49,215 bases of DNA from HIMB59 sp038124765 (GTDB lineage: Bacteria > Pseudomonadota > Alphaproteobacteria > HIMB59): positions 1-49,215 of the forward strand of contig JAYPCO010000003.1 of NCBI GenBank assembly GCA_038124765.1, in the 5' to 3' direction. A program made the position numbers and the translations under genes. Shown piece after piece: positions 25,901 through 33,584 of this stretch. The notes beneath the pieces are model-generated. The model was not told where the DNA came from, did not search any database, and worked only from the letters and a program-made list of their open reading frames with translations. Every line of letters begins with the position of its first letter. The stretch's first letter is position 1.

Positions 25901-27433
25901 TTATTTTTTATTTGAATGTTTATACGCAAATTCTACAAGTCGATGATTAATATCTGCGGTAGAATTATAAATATCTTTATATATAGATATTAACTCATCA
26001 TAAATTTCTCTTTTTGACTCATCAGGTTTGACAATAGTAGTCTCCCCAGACATTTTTCCTGCAGCTTCATTAATCGATGAATACCAGCCTGCACCATAAG
26101 CAGCAATCATTGCTGAACCTAATGAAGAGGCCTCAATGGTATTTGAGATTAAAACATTTTTACCAGATGCATCTGCTAACATTTGTCTCCAGAAAGGACT
26201 GTGCGCACCGCCGCCGATAGCTAAATATTCTTTAATCTTAAGGCCTGATTGTTTCTCCATTTCAAGAGTGGCAATTGTTTGATTGAGAGTAATCCCCTCT
26301 ACAATCGATCTATACATATGAGCTGGGGTGTGGCTTGGTGAAAAACCAGTTATCGTACCTCTTGCTGAAACATCCCAATGAGGGTCCATGCAAGCAGACC
26401 AATATGGCTGACTCATTAAACCATCTGAGCCAATCGGTAAGCTACTTGCTTGCTCTTCTAACTTAACAAAGAAGTCTTTGTCTTTTCGATTGCCTTGAAC
26501 AAACTGATCTGTAAACCAATTAATAAGTAAAGCGCCTGATTTTAAACAATTTTCAAAAATATATCCTTCCCCTTGCGCTGCAATCATTGTTCTCCAGGCA
26601 TTGGATACATGATACTCCTTAGACCATACTCCTGAGACAACAGCCGTACCCAGATTAACATAGGCGCGATCAGAGGTGGTGCAGTTAGTGCCTAGTCCCG
26701 CCAGATGTCCATCCCCTCCAGCTGCAATAATAGGCGTCCCCTCTTTTAAGCCTGTTTCTTTTGAAGCTGCTTGAGATACTTTTCCAATTACTTCCCCTGA
26801 TGCAAAGACTTTAGGAAGTCTTGCTTCGTTTATTCCTAGTAAATCTAATATCTGTTTTGAATATTCTTTTTTCTGTAAATCAAACATTCCATGCGGGTCT
26901 ACAGAAATCCATCCACCATTAAATTCACCATGTAATTTTTTAACTAAATAAGAATGAACATCTGAAAAAAAATCTACTTTTTTAAAAACTTCAGGTTCGT
27001 TTTTTTTCATCCAGTAAACTCTGTATACAGCTGGACACGTATCTGCGGGTCTGCCCGTTATGTTATTCATAACTTCTTTTCCCCCAATTAGGTCACAAAA
27101 TTCGTAGACTTCTTTTCTTGCCCTTTCATCCATCCATAGCTGAGCTGGGGAAAGTGAATTTCCTTCTTTATCAAAATAACCGATTGTCTCTCTTTGATTT
27201 GAAATAGCGATAGCTTCTATATCAGATGCATTTATTTGATCCGTCAGTTGTTTGGTAGAAGTGCAAAGTGCTCTCCACCAATCATCTGGATTTTGTTCAA
27301 AGTTAAATATCGAGGGATTTTGAAATGTTATTTCACATCGACCTTCTGCAGCTGCATGGCCCTTCTTATCCCAAGCAATTGCTTTAGTTGATTGGGTAGA
27401 ACTGTCTATCCCAACAACATACTTAGATGACAT
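25901..27433 (-). CDS. FGGY-family carbohydrate kinase (xylulokinase-like)
   Basis: This enzyme phosphorylates a sugar or polyol with ATP. It has 510 residues, standard for FGGY. The N-terminal phosphate motif is GIDSSTQSTKAIAWD, substrate-contact WMDERAR follows near 105, and the C-terminal lobe has AAGGDGHLAGLG and LAIGGGAHSPFWRQMLAD. The overall pattern is nearest xylulokinase, but L-ribulose, fuculose or polyol kinases share it. It is cotranscribed with an SDR upstream (zero gap) and the AraM-like gene downstream, so a kinase then dehydrogenase then aldolase order is plausible. Confidence 0.85.
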   Translation of the reverse strand: MSSKYVVGIDSSTQSTKAIAWDKKGHAAAEGRCEITFQNPSIFNFEQNPDDWWRALCTSTKQLTDQINASDIEAIAISNQRETIGYFDKEGNSLSPAQLWMDERARKEVYEFCDLIGGKEVMNNITGRPADTCPAVYRVYWMKKNEPEVFKKVDFFSDVHSYLVKKLHGEFNGGWISVDPHGMFDLQKKEYSKQILDLLGINEARLPKVFASGEVIGKVSQAASKETGLKEGTPIIAAGGDGHLAGLGTNCTTSDRAYVNLGTAVVSGVWSKEYHVSNAWRTMIAAQGEGYIFENCLKSGALLINWFTDQFVQGNRKDKDFFVKLEEQASSLPIGSDGLMSQPYWSACMDPHWDVSARGTITGFSPSHTPAHMYRSIVEGITLNQTIATLEMEKQSGLKIKEYLAIGGGAHSPFWRQMLADASGKNVLISNTIEASSLGSAMIAAYGAGWYSSINEAAGKMSGETTIVKPDESKREIYDELISIYKDIYNSTADINHRLVEFAYKHSNKK

Positions 27434-28156
27434 TTAATATTCTTGTCTAGTTGGTGTAACGCACATCTCTTGAATCAAAACGTTTTGAGGCATGTTATAT
27501 GCGTATAAAATCATATCGGCTACATAGTCAGACGAAATACCTCCGCCGATTCTTTTTTTATTGTCTTGATAATTTTTTAAAGTGTTAGGGTCTTTAACAC
27601 CTGATAATACTTCAGTTTCAATAATTCCAGGTGAGATAACGATGACCCGAACATCGTGTGGGGCCAGATACCCTCTAATACTCTCGGATACAGCATGGAC
27701 AAAATATTTGGTGCCACAATAAACTGTATGATCGGGATAAACTTTTCTTCCAGCAATCGAACTCATCATAACAATCGTTCCTGATTTGCGTTCTTTCATT
27801 CCTGACATAACAGCATAAAGAGCATTCATAACACCATTGGTATTAATATTAATCATTTCATCCCATTCGCCTGGGTCTTGCGAGCCAATATCTCCAAGTC
27901 GTGCTATCCCTGCATTGTTAAATAACATATCAGCAGGACCGTATTTTTCTTCAGCCTCTTTTACTGCTGCTACTAATGCATCTCTGTCTCTGACGTCGAC
28001 TTGTCGACACATGGAATTTGGAAGATTTAATGCTTCCATTCGATCTAATCTTCTAGCTAATAATAAAGTTGGATGACCAGCTTTGGAAAATGCTTTTGCT
28101 GTTGCTTCACCGATACCGCTACTGGCGCCAGTGATAATTGCTAAGGGTTTTGACAT
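27434..28156 (-). CDS. Short-chain dehydrogenase/reductase (YdfG-like)
   Basis: This is an NAD(P)-dependent oxidoreductase of the classical SDR type. In 240 residues it shows TGASSGIGEA at 10-19, NNAGIARLG near 88, the catalytic Ser in MMSSIAGR, and YCGTK (Tyr/Lys) near 150. The shape resembles the YdfG/3-hydroxy acid dehydrogenase clan, but in this operon it probably oxidises a polyol or sugar. It starts 12 bases after a perfect hairpin that follows the binding-protein gene. Confidence 0.88.
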   Translation of the reverse strand: MSKPLAIITGASSGIGEATAKAFSKAGHPTLLLARRLDRMEALNLPNSMCRQVDVRDRDALVAAVKEAEEKYGPADMLFNNAGIARLGDIGSQDPGEWDEMININTNGVMNALYAVMSGMKERKSGTIVMMSSIAGRKVYPDHTVYCGTKYFVHAVSESIRGYLAPHDVRVIVISPGIIETEVLSGVKDPNTLKNYQDNKKRIGGGISSDYVADMILYAYNMPQNVLIQEMCVTPTRQEY

Positions 28157-28168
28157 TTTATTTATTAA

Positions 28169-28195
28169 TCAGGGCGATCTATTTGATCGCCCTGA
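28169..28195 (-). promoter_or_regulatory. Perfect hairpin between binding-protein and SDR genes
   Basis: Arms 28169-28179 and 28185-28195 pair perfectly over 11 bp (TCAGGGCGATC) with a five-base loop, 10 bases after the binding-protein stop. On the minus (coding) strand no U tract follows, so it is more likely a 3' stabiliser or attenuator raising the relative level of binding-protein mRNA than a full stop. On the plus strand it is followed by seven T. Confidence 0.75.
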
Positions 28196-28205
28196 ATTTT
28201 TTTAA

Positions 28206-29723
28206 TTAAGCCCCAACAGTTTTGTTGAAGTTCTTCGCTATAGTGTCAAGACAGTCTTTAGCTGAACCGTATTCGCCAGCCCAGTATCTTCCTAACTCAA
28301 TAGGAATCATGTTACTTGACATATCTGCCCACTCAGGAAGATCAGGCTCAGATCCCATATCATTAAAGATGGCATCTCTCACAACATCTAAGTGACGTGT
28401 AGTACCATTACCACTTCTGTTGTTTGCTTTTACGCGCTCATCGTCGTAAACAGAAGCTCTGGTTGGTCCTGTTCCACCACCTAAAGCTGTAATGTAAACC
28501 TGAGTCTCATAGCTAGTTGCCCATTGAGCAAATAACCATGCAGCATCCTTGTTCTTAGAGTATTTAGATACAGCTAGTGAAGATCCACCTTGGTGAGCAA
28601 CACCAGGAATTTCACCATATCCACAGTCACCTGTAGCTCTTAATGGGCTAGCTGGTGCAGGACATGCTGCTGCCATCATTTTACCTTGAACAGAAGATTC
28701 ATCAGAATCCCACCATGGGAAGAACTCACCCCATGAGATAGTCTGAGCAGAGCCACCTTGTAAGATGTCCTGACCTTGTCCATCCCATGTCCAGCTGGTT
28801 ACACCAGAAGGCATGTTCTCTTTAAGCTTAGTCCAGTACTCCATACCTGCTAGACCGTTTGCATCATTACCTGCAAAGCTTCCATCAGGATTAGTAATTG
28901 AACCTCCAAATGCCCATGTAAACATTGTCCAGTCACACTCTAAGCTGTAGTGACCTGATTTCATCTGTCCGTTAGTACCATAAATTGGTCTTCCGTCAGG
29001 ATTCAAGTGACCAAGCTTAGCATTCTGAATTGCTTGAGCATTTGCCATATATTGATCAAATGTTTTAGGAACACTGAGGCCTAGTTCTTTATAAACATCA
29101 TCTCTGTACATCATAATGAAGACAGGGATGTCATAAGGAACACCAACCATAGTGCCGTCATACATTGAAATACCATCAACAAGAGGGCCTAAGAAGTCAT
29201 CAAAGTTATATCCTGGCATCGCCAAGTCAGGTTTAGCAGCATAAAGTTCACGAGGGTCTTCTGCGTCTCCTCTAAAAGCTGCCATCCAACTTTGGTCAAG
29301 ATAATAAGTATCATAAGTACCTAATCCTGAAGCCACGTCGAGAGTTAGTTTTTGTAAAACCTGCTCTAGTGGTAATACTTCGATATTAACTTTAATTCCA
29401 GTTACTTCCTCAAAGAAAGGTTTCAATGTTGAGTTAATAGCGTTTGATGGAGGAGTTGACTCAGTTGCCAAAGAAACTGTTTGGCCTCTGAAAGGTGATG
29501 AGACATCTCTTAACCAGTCCATCATGTCGCCTCTCCATTCAATGTGGGATCCTGCATGAGCGGTAGGAATAAATTTCCTGCTCATGGTACCCATAGTGCC
29601 TAAGCAACCAGCGCCAAGTCCAAGCATACCGGCATTTTTAAGAAAATCTCTTCTCTTCATATTGCCGTTTACATACTTGCCAACGATGTTTGCTAAATGC
29701 ATTTTTCTATACATATCGCGCAT
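28206..29723 (-). CDS. ABC sugar-binding protein (family 1), Tat-type signal
   Basis: This periplasmic binding protein presents a carbohydrate to the module A permeases. It has 505 residues. A 21-residue extension precedes the twin-arginine signal MKRRDFLKNAGMLGLGAG, with likely cleavage after THAG or nearby (about residue 57). The mature part has the family 1 pattern (LATESTPPSNA, VDIEVLPLEQ-like strand, YDTYYLDQSWM, PYDIPVFIMMYRDD, GGSSLAVSKYSKNKDAAWLFAQWA). The start at ATG 29723 is set by GGAGG at 29732-29736. The next gene, an SDR, follows a perfect hairpin. First gene of module A. Confidence 0.92.
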   Translation of the reverse strand: MRDMYRKMHLANIVGKYVNGNMKRRDFLKNAGMLGLGAGCLGTMGTMSRKFIPTAHAGSHIEWRGDMMDWLRDVSSPFRGQTVSLATESTPPSNAINSTLKPFFEEVTGIKVNIEVLPLEQVLQKLTLDVASGLGTYDTYYLDQSWMAAFRGDAEDPRELYAAKPDLAMPGYNFDDFLGPLVDGISMYDGTMVGVPYDIPVFIMMYRDDVYKELGLSVPKTFDQYMANAQAIQNAKLGHLNPDGRPIYGTNGQMKSGHYSLECDWTMFTWAFGGSITNPDGSFAGNDANGLAGMEYWTKLKENMPSGVTSWTWDGQGQDILQGGSAQTISWGEFFPWWDSDESSVQGKMMAAACPAPASPLRATGDCGYGEIPGVAHQGGSSLAVSKYSKNKDAAWLFAQWATSYETQVYITALGGGTGPTRASVYDDERVKANNRSGNGTTRHLDVVRDAIFNDMGSEPDLPEWADMSSNMIPIELGRYWAGEYGSAKDCLDTIAKNFNKTVGA

Positions 29724-29746
29724 ATGTGATTCCTCCGTAATGATTA

Positions 29747-29776
29747 ATTATAAACTTTATAGGTGTTAAAGTTCAA
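29747..29776 (-). promoter_or_regulatory. Candidate promoter of module A binding-protein operon
   Basis: On the minus strand TTGAAC (29776-29771), an 18-base spacer and TATAAT (29752-29747) form a good sigma-70-like promoter. The start point would be near 29741, giving a leader of about 18 nt that contains the GGAGG ribosome binding site. Confidence 0.6.
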
Positions 29777-29850
29777 GCTTAATCGTAATTTATGTTAAAT
29801 TTCACAATTCATCTGATAAATTAAAGTAACAATAATTAAAAAAAATTGTG

Positions 29851-29856
29851 TATAAT
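29851..29856 (+). promoter_or_regulatory. -10 box directly before the permease ATG
   Basis: TATAAT at 29851-29856 ends seven bases before ATG 29864. Transcription would start at or next to the A of the start codon, implying a leaderless mRNA. No convincing -35 is seen at 17 bases, and no Shine-Dalgarno precedes the gene. Confidence 0.5.
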
Positions 29857-29863
29857 TTAAAGA

Positions 29864-30757
29864 ATGTCTGATCATAAGTCTTTTTCGCTTCCTGGTTTTA
29901 TGACTTCAGATAGTTCTTTTCCCTGGCTTTTACCTTTAATTACTATGTTAGTAGTCTTTGCCATTGTCCCTTTTTTCTACAATATTTATTTGAGTTTCCA
30001 CGAGTTTGTGCCCTTAAAAAGAGCGCTGATATTTGTAGGTTTTGATAACTGGATTAAGCTTTTTACCGACGGTGTTTTTTGGGGATCGTTAAAGGTTTCT
30101 TTATTTTACACTTTTGTTTGTCTTATTATCCAATTAGTCCTGGGAATGGGAATAGCGCTTTTAATTGACTCTGATGATCCTGGGTTCGGAGTTATTAGAT
30201 CAGTTTTAACTCTAACACTTGTTATTCCTCCTGCGATTGCTGGAATGATATTTTTAATCATGGAAGATGCTAATTACGGTTTGATTCCATGGGCCTTAAA
30301 ATCAATTGGGCTTATTGGTCAGGAAGATACTATCTTGGCCGATCCCTCCTTAGCTATATGGGGTGTCATGATAGTTGATATCTGGCAGTGGACTCCTTTT
30401 ATGGTTCTGATCTTAGTTGCAGGGTTACGCTCTTTGCCTAGCGAGCCTTTTGAATCAGCCATGATTGATGGCGCACGTCCTTTTCAAATTTTTAGAAGAC
30501 TTACGCTTCCCATGCTTCATAAAGTGATTGCTGTTGCTATTTTAATCAGAGGTATCGATTTATGGAGAATGGTTGATTATGTTTTTGTGTTAACATCGGG
30601 GGGGCCGGGAACAGCAACGTATACACTGAGCCTTTATTCATGGCAGCGATTTACTTTTGTTCAATGGGGCTATGGAGCTACTATTAGTTTATTTTCTTTA
30701 ATTGTTATCTTAATCGTTGGTAATGCTTTTATTCATTTTGCGAAAGTTAAGTGGTAG
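29864..30757 (+). CDS. ABC sugar permease, MalF/UgpA type
   Basis: This is one of the inner-membrane subunits of the module A importer. Its 297 residues have six predicted helices and the cytoplasmic EAA-type loop ESAMIDGARPFQIFRRLTLPML near residue 203 that docks on the ATPase. It ends three bases before the partner MalG-type permease. It diverges from the binding-protein operon across a 140-base promoter region. The ATPase is on the other strand at 23.5-24.6 kb. Confidence 0.92.
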   Translation: MSDHKSFSLPGFMTSDSSFPWLLPLITMLVVFAIVPFFYNIYLSFHEFVPLKRALIFVGFDNWIKLFTDGVFWGSLKVSLFYTFVCLIIQLVLGMGIALLIDSDDPGFGVIRSVLTLTLVIPPAIAGMIFLIMEDANYGLIPWALKSIGLIGQEDTILADPSLAIWGVMIVDIWQWTPFMVLILVAGLRSLPSEPFESAMIDGARPFQIFRRLTLPMLHKVIAVAILIRGIDLWRMVDYVFVLTSGGPGTATYTLSLYSWQRFTFVQWGYGATISLFSLIVILIVGNAFIHFAKVKW

Positions 30758-30760
30758 TAA

Positions 30761-31498
30761 ATGAATAAAGTTTTAAAACAAGTTTTAGGATGGTTTATTG
30801 CAGCTGTTTTCTTTTTTCCAATTTATTTTTGGATAACNNNNNNNNNNNNNNNNNNNNNNNNNNNNNNNNNNNNNNNNNNNNNNNNNNNNNNNNNNNNNNN
30901 NNNNNNNNNNNNNNNNNNNNNNNNNNNNNNNNNNNNNCTTGCTGCTTACGCCCTCTCAAGACTTCCTATGAGAGGTCAAAACCATTTTATGGGTTGGATT
31001 TTATCAACCAGAATGATGCCTCCTGTTGCTGTGGCTATCCCTATGTTCTTTATCTATAAGAATATAGGCCTCATGGATACTCATTTAGGTATAATCATCA
31101 TACATGCTTTGATGAACTTACCATTAGCAGTTTTACTAATGAAAAGTTTCTTTGATGACATTCCGAAAGATATTGATGAGGCAGCTCTTCTTGATGGCGC
31201 ATCGAGATTTTATGTATTTTGGAGATTGATTGTTCCCCTTGCGATTGGTGGGATAGCAGCAACAGCGGTGCTTTGTTTTATTTTCAGCTGGACAGAGTTT
31301 ATCTTTGTCTTAATGCTTACACAAACGGGCTTAAAAACAATACCCGTTGTCTCGACATCATTTGTTACCTCGACAGGCACTGCCTGGGATAACATGGCAG
31401 CCTTAGGCACTGCAGCAATCATACCAGCGTTTATCTTTATCTTACTAGTGCAAAGACACCTAGTTAGAGGGCTAACATTAGGCTCAGTTAAACAGTAA
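30761..31498 (+). CDS. ABC sugar permease, MalG type (N gap inside)
   Basis: This is the second membrane subunit of the module A importer. The N-terminal helix (FIAAVFFFPIYFWI) and the C-terminal four helices are present, with the EAA loop EAALLDGASRFYVFWRLIVPL and the terminal LVQRHLVRGLTLGSVK typical of MalG. The 100 N at 30838-30937 remove the periplasmic loop and second helix. The adjacent paralog has 59 residues there against 34 N-coded positions, so about 25 residues more may be missing. It is followed three bases later by its own paralog. Confidence 0.88.
   Translation: MNKVLKQVLGWFIAAVFFFPIYFWIXXXXXXXXXXXXXXXXXXXXXXXXXXXXXXXXXXLAAYALSRLPMRGQNHFMGWILSTRMMPPVAVAIPMFFIYKNIGLMDTHLGIIIIHALMNLPLAVLLMKSFFDDIPKDIDEAALLDGASRFYVFWRLIVPLAIGGIAATAVLCFIFSWTEFIFVLMLTQTGLKTIPVVSTSFVTSTGTAWDNMAALGTAAIIPAFIFILLVQRHLVRGLTLGSVKQ
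30838..30937. other. Assembly gap (100 N) in the MalG-type permease
   Basis: Exactly 100 N within the permease. Alignment by eye with the paralog at 31502 indicates a true gap near 175 bases. Confidence 0.95.
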
Positions 31499-31501
31499 AG
31501 T

Positions 31502-32302
31502 TTGTTTTTAAGAAAAACTCTTGCTTATTTAATTGGGCTAATATTTTTTTTCCCTATTTTTTTTTTATTTTCTTCCTCTGTAAAACCATTAAGAGATATT
31601 TTAAATGTACCGCCTAAACTATTTGGATTAAATTTTAAATTTTCTAATTTTGAAGCGCTTTTTAAAAGCACATATTTTACATCTTCATTTCTAGATAGTT
31701 TAATTATTTCGATTGGCTCTGGGTCCCTCACCGTCATTATAGCTTTATATTCAGGCTATTGCTTATCGAGATTTCATTTTAAGTTAAAAAATTTTTTTAT
31801 TTTATTTATTTTAAGCTCGCGCATGCTCCCACTGGTCTCAATTGCTATTCCTATTTATTTTGTATTTAGTAAATTGAATCTTCTCGATTCTATTTTTGGT
31901 ATTATTCTTGTTCATACATTTATAAATTTACCTTTGGCAGTACTGTTAATTAAAAGTTTTATAGATGAAATCCCAAAGGAGATTGATGATAGCGCTATTT
32001 TAGACGGGGCTAGTCGTCTATTCTTATTACATAAATTAATACTGCCTCTTTGTATTAGCGGTATCGCAGTGACATTTATTTTATCGTTTATTTTTAGTTG
32101 GACGGAGTTTATTTGTTCTCTTGTGTTAGGACAAATGGATGTGAAGACAATTCCCGTTCAGGCTTCCATTTTTAAGACGGCACCCAGTTGGGATTTAATG
32201 TCAGCCTTAGTAGTATCTTCTATATTACCACTTTTTCTTCTCATTCTTACAATTCAGCGATATTTAGTAAGAGGTTTAACATTAGGGTCTGTTAAAGAAT
32301 AA
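31502..32302 (+). CDS. Second MalG-type ABC permease (tandem paralog)
   Basis: Its 266 residues start at TTG 31502, three bases after the previous permease. It is clearly a duplicate: PLAVLLIKSF, ILDGASRL, FIFSWTEFI, KTIPV and RYLVRGLTLGSVK all match its neighbour. It has diverged, is more Phe/Ile/Leu and AT-rich, and its EAA loop reads DSAILDGASRLFLLHKLILPL, with the canonical EAA weakened. It may be an alternative MalG giving a different specificity, or a copy in decay; the open frame and intact six helices argue that it is still functional. Confidence 0.82.
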   Translation: MFLRKTLAYLIGLIFFFPIFFLFSSSVKPLRDILNVPPKLFGLNFKFSNFEALFKSTYFTSSFLDSLIISIGSGSLTVIIALYSGYCLSRFHFKLKNFFILFILSSRMLPLVSIAIPIYFVFSKLNLLDSIFGIILVHTFINLPLAVLLIKSFIDEIPKEIDDSAILDGASRLFLLHKLILPLCISGIAVTFILSFIFSWTEFICSLVLGQMDVKTIPVQASIFKTAPSWDLMSALVVSSILPLFLLILTIQRYLVRGLTLGSVKE

Positions 32303-32335
32303 CTATATTTTTCGACCTTTTTACTAAATTTTTGT

Positions 32336-32341
32336 TATAAT
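32336..32341 (+). promoter_or_regulatory. -10 box directly before the deoR-type gene
   Basis: TATAAT at 32336-32341 ends nine bases before ATG 32351, so the regulator could have its own, almost leaderless transcript. TTCGAC at 32311-32316 is a poor -35 with a 19-base spacer. Confidence 0.4.
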
Positions 32342-32350
32342 TTTCACATA

Positions 32351-33127
32351 ATGGATGTTAAAGAACACAGAATTTCAGTCATCGTTAATGCAATAATTGA
32401 AAAGGGTCAGGTTGATATCAAATCCATGGCTCAAAAACTCAAAGTTAGCCAAATGACAATTTATAGAGATGTTGATGCGCTGATTGCTAGTGGCGTTATT
32501 AGAAAAGAAAAAGGGGTTATAAAGTCTAGTGACACCTTTTCTTTAGAATATTTTCATGATGTCCGGGCCAATTTAAGTCTTCATGCAAAAAATAAATTAG
32601 TAGAAGAAGCTGGAAAATTAATTAAACCAAATTCGTATGTTGCCATAGATGATAGCACTACATGTCTACAATTTTTAAACTTTCAACATTATTTTGAAGG
32701 CACTACCGTTATTACCAATAGCTATAAGCTCATACAGGGCTTTAGTCAGAATCCTAAAATCAAAGTTATTGCAATAGGAGGTCGTTTCCAAAAATCGACA
32801 GGAAGTTTTGCTGGTTTGCTCACTGAAAACAATATCTCCCAAACGCCTTCCAATATTTTATTTATGTCTTCCACAACACTACATAATACGCAGTTATACA
32901 CACACGATGAAGATGTTTACCGCTTTAAAGCTTTATATATGCTTAACGCAGATCATAAATACTTTTTAATTGATACAAGTAAAATAGGTAAGAAAACAAT
33001 AAATCTACAAGCAGACATGTCTGATTTTGATAAATGTTTTATTGCTGGACCTAAATTAAATCCAGATTTTCTATCTACAATTCAAAAGAAAAAAATTAAT
33101 TTTGAGTTTTTTAAAGTTAAAAACTAA
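32351..33127 (+). CDS. DeoR-family transcriptional regulator
   Basis: This is a predicted repressor that senses a sugar phosphate. In 258 residues an N-terminal winged helix shows the DeoR signature (SMAQKLKVSQMTIYRDVDAL at about 24-43), followed by a C-terminal RpiA-like effector domain with AIDDSTTCLQF, TNSYKLIQ and IGGRFQ. It lies at the meeting point of modules A and B: downstream of the permeases and abutting, tail to tail, the last gene (rpiB) of module B. It most likely controls one or both carbohydrate operons. Confidence 0.9.
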   Translation: MDVKEHRISVIVNAIIEKGQVDIKSMAQKLKVSQMTIYRDVDALIASGVIRKEKGVIKSSDTFSLEYFHDVRANLSLHAKNKLVEEAGKLIKPNSYVAIDDSTTCLQFLNFQHYFEGTTVITNSYKLIQGFSQNPKIKVIAIGGRFQKSTGSFAGLLTENNISQTPSNILFMSSTTLHNTQLYTHDEDVYRFKALYMLNADHKYFLIDTSKIGKKTINLQADMSDFDKCFIAGPKLNPDFLSTIQKKKINFEFFKVKN

Positions 33128-33571
33128 TTACTTATCAAGTTCGTTAATCTTATCTACTTTTTTTCCTGAACGCTCTGATTGGAATTCATTCTGTAACCAA
33201 ATATCAGTGTACATTTTTGCATTAGGTGCTCCGGTAATTAAAGCACCAAAAGTTATGACCTGTGCATTGTTACTGGCGATAGATCTTTCAGCCGTATAAG
33301 CATCGTTAACGCAAACTGCGCGAACGCCAGCAAATTTATTTGCAACAATAGCCATACCGGCTCCGGTTCCGCATACTAAGATACCGCGTTCAAATTCTTT
33401 TTGTTGGACCTTTTTTGATAGCTCTTTTCCTACATCGGGATAGTCGACTGACGCATCAGAATTAACGCCGATATCTGTGACTTTTATGCCTTTTGACTCT
33501 AAATGTTCCTTAAGTGAGTCCTTTAACTCGCGTCCTAAGTGATCAGATCCTATAATTATTTTATCTATCAT
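33128..33571 (-). CDS. rpiB: RpiB/LacAB-family sugar-phosphate isomerase
   Basis: This enzyme interconverts aldose and ketose phosphates (ribose-5-P/ribulose-5-P, or tetrose phosphates in polyol pathways). It has 147 residues from ATG 33571 (a GTG two codons up is possible). IIIGSDHLG carries the substrate Asp/His, LVCGTGAGMAIVANK the catalytic Cys, and AERSIASNNAQVITFGALITG the family end. The His of the usual HDxY turn is Asn here (VNDAY). The C-terminal RSGKKVDKINELDK tail recalls the D-erythrulose-4-phosphate isomerases of erythritol loci. Last of the 14-gene module B run. Confidence 0.88.
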   Translation of the reverse strand: MIDKIIIGSDHLGRELKDSLKEHLESKGIKVTDIGVNSDASVDYPDVGKELSKKVQQKEFERGILVCGTGAGMAIVANKFAGVRAVCVNDAYTAERSIASNNAQVITFGALITGAPNAKMYTDIWLQNEFQSERSGKKVDKINELDK

Positions 33572-33584
33572 TGCCACAATATAT

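Noticed and set aside
28169..28195. Intrinsic terminator on the plus strand (hairpin followed by seven T)
   Set aside because: No plus-strand gene ends near here; the structure is better explained by its place between two minus-strand operon genes.
31502..32302. Pseudogene status for the second MalG-type permease
   Set aside because: The frame is open over the full length, all six helices and the C-terminal tail are intact, and spacing from the neighbour is that of a working operon.
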